A stretch of DNA of 64,000 bases. It comes from Nostoc sp. FACHB-152 (lineage in GTDB: Bacteria > Cyanobacteriota > Cyanobacteriia > Cyanobacteriales > Nostocaceae). Below, piece after piece: positions 1 through 8,800 of the stretch. The position numbers and the translations under genes were made by a program. The notes below the pieces were generated by a model, which saw nothing but the letters and a program-made list of their open reading frames with translations, was not told the DNA's origin and ran no database searches. The stretch is taken from positions 248,001-312,000 of the forward strand of contig NZ_JACJRV010000001.1 of the NCBI RefSeq assembly GCF_014697475.1, written 5' to 3'. Within the stretch, counting starts at the first letter, position 1; every line of letters starts with the position of its first letter.

Positions 1-2427
1 ACACATACTAGTCTGACTTACGATCCTGATTTTTCTATTGAATCAGATAATGTCATTCGCTCGATATTTTATGGGCTAGGTGCTGATGGTACTGTAGGAG
101 CAAATAAGAATTCTATTAAAATTATTGGTGAAGAAACAGATAACTATGCCCAAGGCTATTTCGTTTACGATTCTAAAAAATCAGGTTCAGTTACTATTTC
201 TCATTTACGCTTTGGTTCCCAACCTATTCATTCTACCTACCTAATCAATCAAGCTAACTTTGTTGCTTGCCATCAATCACCTTTTTTGGAACGATTTGAT
301 ATGTTAGATCATATTGTTCCAAACGGAATATTTTTACTGAACACTGCTTATACTTCAGAACAAATTTGGGAACATCTGCCGAAAACAGTTCAATGTCAGA
401 TTATAGATAAACAAGTCAAATTTTATGTGATTAACGCCTATAAAGTAGCGCGAGAAAGTGGGTTGGGCGGACACATTAATACAGTGATGCAAGTTTGCTT
501 CTTTGCTTTATCTGGCGTTTTACCAAAAGAAGAAGCGATCGCTAAAATCAAACAATCAATCGTCAAAACTTACAGTAATAAAGGCGATGAAATTGTGCAA
601 ATGAATCTGTTTGCGGTTGACCATACGTTAGCAAATCTCTATGAAGTAGCAACTAGTGATCGCACTATTAACAGCGACATAGAACAGCTTTTACCTGTAC
701 CAGAAAATGCACCTCAATTTGTGCAACAAGTTTTAGGTAAAATGATTTCTGGTTGTGGAGATGAGTTACCTGTCAGTGCCTTACCAGTGGATGGTACATA
801 CCCTACAGGTACGTCTAAATGGGAAAAACGTAATATTGCTCAAGAAATTCCAGTTTGGGAACCAGATATCTGCGTACAGTGTGGTAAATGTGTCATGGTT
901 TGTCCCCATGCTGTAATTAGAGGTAAAGCTTACGAAGCAGAATATTTAGAAACAGCACCAGCTACTTTTAAAGCGAGTGATGCACGCGACCACGATTGGA
1001 CTAATTTAAAGTATACGATTCAAATATCACCAGAAGATTGTACAGGCTGTGGCATTTGTGTAGATGTTTGTCCAGCAAGAAATAAATCAATTCCTGCCCA
1101 AAAAGCAATCAATATGCAACCGCAACCACCTCTGCGGGAACAAGAAACAGAAAATTGGGATTTCTTCTTAAACATTCCGCCTTTAGACAGGAGAAATTTA
1201 AAACTGACAACTATTCGCCAACAGCAACAACAAGAACCCTTATTTGAATTTTCTGGTGCTTGTGCAGGTTGTGGTGAAACACCTTATGTAAAATTAGTGA
1301 GTCAACTATTTGGCGATCGCGCTATTATCGCTAATGCTACTGGTTGTTCTTCGATTTATGGCGGTAACTTACCTACTACACCTTGGACTCACAATGCTGA
1401 AGGACGAGGCCCTGCTTGGTCTAATTCTTTATTTGAAGATAACGCCGAATTTGGTTTAGGTTTTCGAGTATCCATCGACCAACAAATAGAATTTGCTACT
1501 CAGTTACTTAACCAACTAGCATCCTTAGTAGGAGAAGAATTAGCTAATAGCATTTTAAACGCACCGCAAACCGATGAAGCTGATATTTACGAGCAGCGTA
1601 CTCGTATAGTTTTACTGAAACAAAAGTTAACAGCTTTATTAGATAATAACCAACAATTACAAGTTACCAATCAAATTAAACAACTGCTCAGTTTAGCTGA
1701 CTATTTAGTGAAAAAGAGTGTCTGGATAATTGGTGGTGATGGCTGGGCTTATGATATTGGTTTTGGTGGATTAGATCACGTTTTAGCAAGTGGTCTAAAC
1801 GTGAATATTTTGGTACTAGATACAGAAGTTTATTCTAATACTGGCGGACAAAAATCTAAAGCAACTCCGCGTGCGGCTGTAGCGAAATTTGCCGCATCCG
1901 GTAAATCTGCACCGAAAAAAGATTTAGGTTTAATTGCTATGACTTACGGCAATGTTTACGTTGCTAGTGTAGCGATGGGTGCGAAAGACGAACATACTCT
2001 CAAAGCATTCTTAGAAGCAGAAGCTTATTCAGGTCCATCTCTAATTATTGCCTACAGTCATTGTATTGCTCACGGCATTAACATGAGTACCGCCATGCAA
2101 AATCAAAAAGCAGCTGTAGATTCAGGTCAATGGCTACTGTATCGCTATCATCCTGAACGCATTCAACAAGGAGAAAACCCATTACAGCTTGATTCTCATA
2201 CTCCTAAAATACCAATTGAAAAATATATGTATTTAGAAAATCGCTTTAAAATGTTAACAAAAAGCGATCCAGAAATAGCAAAGCAACTACTACAAGTTGC
2301 ACAACAGGATGTAAATACTCGTTGGCAACTGTATCAATATTTGGCTTCAAAACCAATACAGACATCGCTTATTCAAAATAGCGATCGCATCAATTCTCCA
2401 GAGATAGTTAATGTTTTGAAATTGTAA
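1..2427 (+). CDS. nifJ: Pyruvate:ferredoxin (flavodoxin) oxidoreductase, 5'-truncated by window edge
   Basis: Oxidatively decarboxylates pyruvate with CoA to acetyl-CoA and CO2 and reduces ferredoxin or flavodoxin; cytoplasmic. The frame is open from base 1 without a start, so about the first third of the ~1190-residue family length is missing; 808 codons remain. Seen: the middle-domain motif GLGADGTVGANKNSI encoded near 79-123, two 2[4Fe-4S] ferredoxin motifs (CVQCGKCVMVCP near 871-906 and CTGCGICVDVCP near 1039-1074), cysteines for the proximal cluster in GACAGCGETPY and NATGCSS, and the thiamine pyrophosphate site GGDGWAYDIGFGG followed by a downstream Asn. In Anabaena a nifJ gene is known to support N2 fixation under iron limitation; in other cyanobacteria it also serves fermentation. 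The next genes are a DHOD-like gene and pfkA, which suggests a shared carbon-to-electron role. The product assignment is very secure; which nifJ paralogue this is cannot be told. Confidence 0.97.
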   Translation, partial: THTSLTYDPDFSIESDNVIRSIFYGLGADGTVGANKNSIKIIGEETDNYAQGYFVYDSKKSGSVTISHLRFGSQPIHSTYLINQANFVACHQSPFLERFDMLDHIVPNGIFLLNTAYTSEQIWEHLPKTVQCQIIDKQVKFYVINAYKVARESGLGGHINTVMQVCFFALSGVLPKEEAIAKIKQSIVKTYSNKGDEIVQMNLFAVDHTLANLYEVATSDRTINSDIEQLLPVPENAPQFVQQVLGKMISGCGDELPVSALPVDGTYPTGTSKWEKRNIAQEIPVWEPDICVQCGKCVMVCPHAVIRGKAYEAEYLETAPATFKASDARDHDWTNLKYTIQISPEDCTGCGICVDVCPARNKSIPAQKAINMQPQPPLREQETENWDFFLNIPPLDRRNLKLTTIRQQQQQEPLFEFSGACAGCGETPYVKLVSQLFGDRAIIANATGCSSIYGGNLPTTPWTHNAEGRGPAWSNSLFEDNAEFGLGFRVSIDQQIEFATQLLNQLASLVGEELANSILNAPQTDEADIYEQRTRIVLLKQKLTALLDNNQQLQVTNQIKQLLSLADYLVKKSVWIIGGDGWAYDIGFGGLDHVLASGLNVNILVLDTEVYSNTGGQKSKATPRAAVAKFAASGKSAPKKDLGLIAMTYGNVYVASVAMGAKDEHTLKAFLEAEAYSGPSLIIAYSHCIAHGINMSTAMQNQKAAVDSGQWLLYRYHPERIQQGENPLQLDSHTPKIPIEKYMYLENRFKMLTKSDPEIAKQLLQVAQQDVNTRWQLYQYLASKPIQTSLIQNSDRINSPEIVNVLKL

Positions 2428-2449
2428 TTATATGCATACCATGCACCTA

Positions 2450-2570
2450 TATATAGCAAGCCTAAATCAGTTACAAACAAATCTATTTTACCTTCTTTTC
2501 TATTGCCTATTGCCTACTGACTATTGCCTGACTACACAAGTCTGTTCAGTAATCAAACCGGATTTTTATA
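2450..2570 (-). repeat. MITE-like repeat family 1, copy A (left end degraded)
   Basis: This 121-base stretch matches, in reverse orientation, the elements at 15192-15305 and 55076-55196. It shares the core TTCAGTAATCAAA..GGAT at its right end and the TATTGCCTATTGCCT tract in the middle. The right terminus (ending TTTTTATA) is clear; the left terminus is worn. It ends only 14 bases before the start codon of the DHOD-like gene, right at its ribosome-binding site, so it separates nifJ from its likely operon partner. Confidence 0.75.
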
Positions 2571-2584
2571 TTAGGTAGGTTTTT

Positions 2585-3622
2585 ATGAATTTAACAACAA
2601 ATTACATGGGATTACAACTGCGATCGCCTTTAGTCCCTTCCGCCGCCGCACCTCTCTCAGAAGACATTCATAACGTGAAGCGTATGGAAGATGCAGGCGC
2701 AGGTGCAGTAGTTTTACATTCCTTATTTGAGGAACAAATTCGTCAAGATAAATCTGACTTGCATTATTATTTAACACAAGGAACAGAAAGTTATCCAGAA
2801 GCAATTACTTATTTTCCCGCAGCTAACATTTTCCATGTAGGGCCTCAGGAATATCTCAACCATATTCGTCAGGCAAAAGAAATGGTAGATATTCCGATTA
2901 TCGCCAGTCTCAACGGTCTTACCCTAGGTGGTTGGCTTGACTATGCCAAACAAATAGAGCAAGCAGGAGCAGATGCCTTAGAATTAAATATTTATTATCT
3001 GCCTACAGATATAGAATTGACTGGATCTGAAGTAGAACAAAACTATATTAATATCGTTTCTACAGTCAGATCGGCAGTTAGTATTCCGATTGCTGTTAAA
3101 CTTAGCCCTTATTTCAGCAACATGGCGAATATGGCTAAGTTGTTAGCTGAAGCTGGTGCTAATGGTTTGGTACTGTTCAATCGCTTTTACCAACCAGATA
3201 TTAACTTAACAACTTTAGAGGTTGAACCAAATGTGGTTTTAAGTACCTCCCAAGCTATGCGTTTACCGTTACATTGGATTGCAATTCTTTATAGTCGCAT
3301 CAATAATGTCAGCTTTGCTGCCACTAGCGGTATCTATACAGCAATTGATGTTTTGAAAATGCTAATGGTAGGTGCTGATGTGACGATGCTGTGTTCTGTT
3401 TTATTGCAGTATGGCATTGAACATATGCGTGTCATTGAAACAGCAATGCGCCAATGGATGGAGAGAAATGAATATGAATCTATTCAACAAATGCGAGGCA
3501 GTATGAGCCAGCAAAACTGTCCTAATCCTACAGCTTTTGAGCGAGTTCAGTATATGCGATCGCTGCAAACCTACATACCAGAATCGCAACGAATCTCCGA
3601 ACCAACACACTTTTTCGGTTAG
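2585..3622 (+). CDS. Dihydroorotate dehydrogenase-like flavoprotein (NifJ-associated)
   Basis: A 345-residue TIM-barrel protein of the FMN-dependent dihydroorotate dehydrogenase-like family. Seen: the N-terminal strand LTTNYMGLQLRSPLVPSAAA, the phosphate/FMN-type segment IPIAVKLSPYFSNM, the substrate-strand motif ADALELNIYYLP, and the C-terminal ATSGIYTAIDVLKMLMVGAD expected for the FMN phosphate site. The start ATG has the strong site AGGTAGGT five bases upstream. Proteins of this type often accompany pyruvate:ferredoxin oxidoreductase genes; the true substrate is not established, and I infer a redox role with NifJ rather than pyrimidine synthesis. The gene lies 157 bases after nifJ, the gap being mostly a MITE-like repeat, and 11 bases before pfkA. 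Confidence 0.85.
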   Translation: MNLTTNYMGLQLRSPLVPSAAAPLSEDIHNVKRMEDAGAGAVVLHSLFEEQIRQDKSDLHYYLTQGTESYPEAITYFPAANIFHVGPQEYLNHIRQAKEMVDIPIIASLNGLTLGGWLDYAKQIEQAGADALELNIYYLPTDIELTGSEVEQNYINIVSTVRSAVSIPIAVKLSPYFSNMANMAKLLAEAGANGLVLFNRFYQPDINLTTLEVEPNVVLSTSQAMRLPLHWIAILYSRINNVSFAATSGIYTAIDVLKMLMVGADVTMLCSVLLQYGIEHMRVIETAMRQWMERNEYESIQQMRGSMSQQNCPNPTAFERVQYMRSLQTYIPESQRISEPTHFFG

Positions 3623-3633
3623 CTATAAAAATT

Positions 3634-4749
3634 ATGCAAAAACACAATAGGATAGGTATCTTAACAAGCGGTGGAGATTGCCCTGGATTGAATACTGTGA
3701 TTCGTTCCGTCGTCAGCCATGCCACACTTACTTATGGTTGGGAAGTATTAGGTATTCCTTATGCTACGCAAGGCTTACTTGAGCGTAAGGCCAGCCACTT
3801 AAATATGCATGGTTTAGATGTACATGGTATCGATCCATTATTAAGTATGGGTGGCACTATTTTAGGTACTATTAATCGCGGTGATACTTTAACCCATGCC
3901 GATGAACTTAATGCTGGTTATCAAGCATTAGAACTAGATGCACTAATTGCCATTGGTGGAGATGGCAGTCTCAATATTCTGCATCAGCTTGCTTGCCAAG
4001 GAAATTGGAATTTAGTTGGGATTCCGAAAACCATCGATAATGACGTAGCCTTAACAGAACGAGCAATTGGCTTTGATACTGCTGTCAATACGATTACTGA
4101 TGCACTAAACCGTTTAACTTATACCGCCGCAAGTCACGATCGCGTTATGATTGTCGAGGTCATGGGTAGAAAAGCTGGTCATTTAGCCTTACATTCAGGT
4201 ATTGCTGGCGGTGCAGATTGCATTTTAATTCCAGAAATTCCCTATTCTATTGAGGCAGTTTACCAGCAGATTAATGAATTGCGCGATCGCTGGGGAAGAA
4301 AATTTGCCATTGTCGTAGTAGCAGAAGGGATCAAACCTACTCAAACATCATCCTGTAATAATGGTGCTGGTCAGCAACCAATCTGCGGTATGGGTCAATA
4401 TATAGCCGATCAACTCGCGCTTTACCCCACTAATTGGGATATCAGGGTTTCTGTGTTAGGACATATCCAAAGAGGCGGTATACCTTCAGCTTTAGACCGA
4501 CTGACAGCCACAGCCTTTGGTAAAGCCGCAGTAGACTTAATCGCACAACAAAATTATGGGCAAATGGTTGCTTGGCAAAACGGTCAAGTTGTGAATGTGC
4601 CTTTAGAAGCAGTTTTACAGCAAAGTCCTATTGGAGTAGACCCACATGGTTATTTAGTAGAGACAGCACGTTCTATTGGTACTTATATAGGAGATTTCAC
4701 CGCTATACCTAATAGAAGGGAAGAGTTTGTTGAAGCTTTAATTCATTAG
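3634..4749 (+). CDS. pfkA: 6-phosphofructokinase (group III-like motif set)
   Basis: Phosphorylates fructose 6-phosphate to fructose 1,6-bisphosphate; cytoplasmic glycolytic enzyme, 371 residues. Seen: N-terminal phosphate-donor loop ILTSGGDCPGLN (residues 9-20), GGDGS at 108-112, catalytic PKTIDND at 131-137, substrate motif MGRKAGH, and LGHIQRGG with the conserved Arg. Gly111 is the residue of ATP-dependent enzymes, while Lys132 sits where ATP-PFKs carry Gly and pyrophosphate-dependent enzymes carry Lys; this combination is known from group III PFKs. ATP use is likely but not proven by sequence. It starts 11 bases after the DHOD-like gene without a clear ribosome-binding site, which suggests translational coupling. 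Nothing looks truncated. Confidence 0.95.
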   Translation: MQKHNRIGILTSGGDCPGLNTVIRSVVSHATLTYGWEVLGIPYATQGLLERKASHLNMHGLDVHGIDPLLSMGGTILGTINRGDTLTHADELNAGYQALELDALIAIGGDGSLNILHQLACQGNWNLVGIPKTIDNDVALTERAIGFDTAVNTITDALNRLTYTAASHDRVMIVEVMGRKAGHLALHSGIAGGADCILIPEIPYSIEAVYQQINELRDRWGRKFAIVVVAEGIKPTQTSSCNNGAGQQPICGMGQYIADQLALYPTNWDIRVSVLGHIQRGGIPSALDRLTATAFGKAAVDLIAQQNYGQMVAWQNGQVVNVPLEAVLQQSPIGVDPHGYLVETARSIGTYIGDFTAIPNRREEFVEALIH

Positions 4750-4758
4750 ATTTCTTTA

Positions 4759-4875
4759 GGACTTACGTAAAAGACCTCTCATATCTTGTCCGGTTAAAGA
4801 CTTATCATTAAGGCCGCAGAGGGGCAGGGGATGAGGCAGAGGAGAAATATTTATTTGGTGAAATGGCGTAAGTTC
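4759..4875. repeat. Intergenic inverted-repeat element (family 3 core)
   Basis: A short element bounded by ACTTACG (4761-4767) and CGTAAGT (4867-4873). Its interior at 4787-4830 carries GTCCGGTTAAAGACTTATCA, the reverse complement of a stretch at 44139-44166, followed by the same G-rich tract. It lies between the convergent ends of pfkA and the universal stress gene. It is probably a non-autonomous repeat, with no coding capacity seen. Confidence 0.55.
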
Positions 4876-4881
4876 TGTTCT

Positions 4882-4927
4882 TATAAAAATCGGAGAAAGG
4901 GCAAAGACTTGTTCTTACCCTTTCCCC
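4882..4927 (-). terminator. Rho-independent terminator of the universal stress gene
   Basis: Read on the minus strand, 4927-4892 forms a stem GGGGAAAGGGTAA / TTGCCCTTTCTCC (11 of 13 pairs Watson-Crick, the others G-T or A-C) with a 10-base loop, followed by a T-rich run (4891-4882). It starts 19 bases after the stop codon of the gene at 4946-5482. Confidence 0.6.
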
Positions 4928-4945
4928 AAATTTCTATTGGAATTC

Positions 4946-5482
4946 TTATGAAGCAAGAACCTCTAAATTTTTAGATTGGGGACTGGCAATTGCATTAACA
5001 GGATGCTGTACAGTCAAGACTGAACAAGAAGCATGGTGTACGACGTAATTGCTGACACTGCCTAAAAATAACTCAGCAAGGCCAGAGCGACCCCTACGCC
5101 CGATGACAATTAAGTCAAATTTGCCATCACGGGCAATTTCACAGATAGTGCGCCCAGGGCTACCTGGTTTTTGGATAAATTCAGTACTGATACCATTGGT
5201 AATCGCTTCATCTGCGAGCGATCGCAGCATCTCTAGCCCCTGATGGGCAAACTTTTCCCACTGCTTTCGCTGTATCTCCAAAACTTCGGCACTTATTCCT
5301 AGCCCCATGTAATATTCAGGACTAGATAGTAAAGAAATATCTGGGCATCCATCTTCTTGTGAAGATAGTACGTGCAATAACGTCAGGTTAGCGTGTAAAG
5401 CCGTTGCAAGGATAAGTGCCTCCTCAAATACACTCCTATTACTAATAGATGTGTCTAATGCAACCAGTATTTTATCAAACAT
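4946..5482 (-). CDS. Universal stress protein (UspA family, ATP-binding type)
   Basis: A single-domain Usp of 178 residues. Seen: N-terminal FDKILVALDTSISN strand-loop with the conserved Asp, and the ATP-binding motif G-2x-G-9x-G-S in GRRGRSGLAELFLGSVS near the C-terminus. These proteins bind ATP and are induced by stress; the precise role is not known from sequence. I place the start at the ATG at 5482, which has GAGG nine bases upstream, rather than the TTG ten codons earlier that has no site. The C-terminus has a poorly conserved tail (about 20 residues) rich in Ser and Ala. It is monocistronic, with a terminator downstream. Confidence 0.92.
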   Translation of the reverse strand: MFDKILVALDTSISNRSVFEEALILATALHANLTLLHVLSSQEDGCPDISLLSSPEYYMGLGISAEVLEIQRKQWEKFAHQGLEMLRSLADEAITNGISTEFIQKPGSPGRTICEIARDGKFDLIVIGRRGRSGLAELFLGSVSNYVVHHASCSVLTVQHPVNAIASPQSKNLEVLAS

Positions 5483-5893
5483 ATGAGTTTGCCTCAAAAC
5501 TATTTTGCTCAAGCTTTTAGCGAGTTATGACGGGAGCGTTTGCTAATTACCTCTCGCTGACAATTATGTTTATAAGAAAATGAGTTGAGGAACTTGTGAA
5601 GGTACTGCCTTTTAACGGCATATTGAAAAGATTCTATATATTGAGACATTTGATTTTTGAAAAAAATCAAAACATTATGACCGCCTTTTTGACTGTTGCC
5701 TATTGCCTATTGCCTGTTACCTCGTTCAGTAATCAAATCTGATTCTTACACAGGGTTAGTAAGTTTATATGTCAACTACTATAAGGATGAATTACTAATC
5801 TATCTAAAATAAGTTTTTAGCAGTTAGGAAAAACAACTATTTTGTTCTAGAGTAATAAGTTATTGTTACTCAATAGCGGTATTGGTAACGAAA
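5483..5893. other. Gene-free promoter region between divergent usp and tamB
   Basis: About 410 bases without a supported gene. It holds the presumed promoters of both flanking genes and one family 1 MITE-like repeat (5637-5750). The last 130 bases before the TamB-like gene are A+T-rich. I see no RNA gene and cannot assign a promoter with confidence. Confidence 0.6.
5637..5750 (-). repeat. MITE-like repeat family 1, copy B
   Basis: Same orientation as copy A and colinear along its whole ~114 bases with the reverse complement of the copy at 15192-15305: TTTGATTTTTGAAA near the left end, the TATTGCCTATTGCCTGTTAC tract, then TTCAGTAATCAAATCTGATT at the right end. Terminal inverted repeats are present but imperfect. 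It lies in the promoter region of the TamB-like gene. Confidence 0.75.
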
Positions 5894-8800
5894 ATGACGC
5901 GTTCTCCAAACTCAGGCAATGATCAAGAACGAGCTATACGTAGTTTAATATATCTTCTCGTAATTAGACGTATTACTCTGACGATCGCAATCATTTTACT
6001 CATTGGAATTGCCTATGGCATCTGGTGGGGAAGAAGGTATGTATATAACGATTTAGCACCGTTAGTAGAAACCAATCTTGAGCAATTGCTGGGGCGACCG
6101 ATAAATTTAGGTAGAGTTGATGCGTTTTCCCTTTCTAGTCTAAGATTTAGCTCTTTATCAATACCACCAACCGCCACAGACCCAGACCAGCTAACAGCAA
6201 AAGCTGTTGACGTAAAATTCTCACTCTTACCAGTCCTTTTCTCTCGGACATTGCCATTAAATGTCACACTGGTTCAGCCCAATGTCTATATCCAGCAAGA
6301 TAAAGATGGGCGTTGGGTAACAGCCCAAGTGAAATCTCAAGAGGGCAAAGGTGTTATTCAAACTCAGTTGCAATCACTGAGTCTTATTGATGGGAATGTG
6401 GAATTGTTGCCCGCGCCTGCACCTACAAGTCCAAAAGGTTCGGTAGTCATAGATAATTTTAGTGGTGTGGCTCGATTTGCACCAGATAACCAAGAGATTG
6501 GTTATGACATAAATGGGCAACTTACCAGAGGCGGTACAGTAAAAATATCTGGTGAAACGCAACCCAAAACCCAAGAAACTAATCTTAAAGTTCAAGCACA
6601 AACGTTACTTGCATCTGATGTCAGCCGATTAATTCAGTTACCCATTGTTTTACAAGCAGGTCGCGTAAATGCAGATTTAGCAGTCAAAATTCCGCCTAAA
6701 CTGTCAGATATAGCCATTACCGGAACAGCTTTTGCCAATGGGGTTACGGCTCAAATTCAAAATGTTCCCCAACGGTTTTCTAATTCTAATGGTCAATTAA
6801 TATTTCAAGGTGAGGCGATCGCTTTAAATAATCTCACGACAAACTTTGGTAAAGTTCCTTTAGTAGCCAATGGTGAAGTTAATCTTAAAAAAGGTTTTAA
6901 CCTAGCGGCTCAAATCAAATCAGTCACGGCTAAAAATCTATTAGACACTTTTAGAGTCAAGTCACCAGTCGTCGCTACTGGCGCAGTCCAAGCCAACGTT
7001 AAAGTTCAAGGTTCCCTGCAACAGCCAGTCCTCAACATTACAGCCAAAAACATCACACCTATTCAAGTTGACCGTTTACAATTCCAAGCTGTCAATACTG
7101 ACTTTCGCGTGGGGGTATCTAAAGCTGGAACTCAACTTGCAGTCTCAAATTTAAGGCTAGTCCCCACAGCAGGCGGTCAAATCACAGGCGGCGGTCAAGC
7201 TACACTAGGGAATCAAGCAAAATTTAATGTGGCAGTTGAGGGTGTATCTGGGGATGTACTAGCCCGCACCTACGGCTTTACGCCGCCAATTAATATTGGC
7301 AATATCTCAGCTAAGGCAGAAATTACTGGTGCTATTGGCAAACAGCCTTTAGCAATGAATATTTCTAGTGTGCAAGTGCGACCGCCAGCCGGAGGGCAAA
7401 TTTTAGCGAGTGGTCAACTTCAACTTGCACCCCAAGGCAATGTGTTGTTGAATGTGCAAGCTCAAAATTTACCAGGAGATGCGATCGCCAAAACAAACAA
7501 CAATTCATCTACAATCAAAGTGGGCATCGTATCTGCAAACGCAAAAGTTACTGGCTCTCTTGGTAATCTGCGAACAGTCGCGCAAATACAAGCACCTGCT
7601 GCTACCTATCCCACCACCGGGCAAGTTGTCATTGCTCAACAAGGAAATAATATCGTCTTCCCGAATGCTGTTTTGAATGTGGCAGGCGGTAAAATCACAG
7701 CCAGTGGTCGAGTTGCACAGCAACGTTGGCAAGCTTCTGTGAATGCCCAACAGTTGCAATTGAACCGTTTTGGTCAAATTCCGCCCCAATTCCAGGGAGT
7801 TTTACGCAATGCAGCGTTGAATTTGTCAGGAAGCACTACTTCTTTTCAACCTACGACTATTCAAGCTTCAGGACAGGCAAACTTGAATGTGGCAGGGGGT
7901 AGAGTTAACCTCAGAGATATTAGTTTGAATTCTGGTCGTTGGCAACTGCTTGCCAACGCTGAGGGAATTCCACTCAATCGTTTTTCGCCACAACTAAGAG
8001 GAAGACTTAGTAGTAATGTACAGGTGGCTGGAACTACCGCATCTTTCCAACTTGCAGATATTCGTGCGGCTGGGCAAATTCGCGCATCGCAAGGGGTAGC
8101 GCAGTTAGCACAGCCCTTGACAGCCCAATTTCAGTGGAATGGACAGCAAATTATTGTTCAGCGTGCGACTACTCCCGGAATTAGTGCTAATGGTGCGATC
8201 GCTGTACAATTACCCCAAAAAGGTACACCGCAAATTGCTGGCTTTAATTTAAATGTCACAGCCCAGAATTTCAATCTGCAAAACACTGGTTTTAAAATCC
8301 CTGGAGACACTCAACTAGCCGGGTTACTAGATTTTAATGGCCGAATTACAGGCACTCCTGATACACCGCAAGCCAATGGTAATATCCGCCTAGAGAATTT
8401 CGAGGTAAGTAACTTAACATTTGACCCGCTTTTAACAGGGAATGTCAATTTTCAAGGCGGCCAGGGAGCAAGTCTGCAATTGGCTGGCACACAAGATAGG
8501 ATAGCAGTTAATTTAAATGCAAATTATCGCCCAACCTCATTTTTAGTTAAGCGTGATGAGGCTGTCACTACAGGCAGAACCGAGGGAGATAATTTAATTA
8601 TCAATGCTCAACAGTTTCCGATCGCTCTTGTGAGTAGTTTTGTACCTAATAATAGATTGAAACCTTTGGCAGGGCAACTCTCAGGCAATTTAGTGGTTAA
8701 TTTAAATAATTATGCCGTGAATGGTGATGTAGCGATCGCTGGGCCGCGTGTTGCCAGAGTTTCCGCCGATGAATTTCGCGGTAATATCAACTATGCTGAC

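Noticed and set aside
2583-2804. Minus-strand open frame of 73 residues opposite the DHOD-like gene
   Set aside because: Shadow of a well-supported gene; no domain, no ribosome site.
7505-7789. 94-residue minus-strand frame within tamB
   Set aside because: Overlaps a clear coding gene; composition is that of an antisense frame, and no motif was seen. The same applies to the other frames inside tamB.
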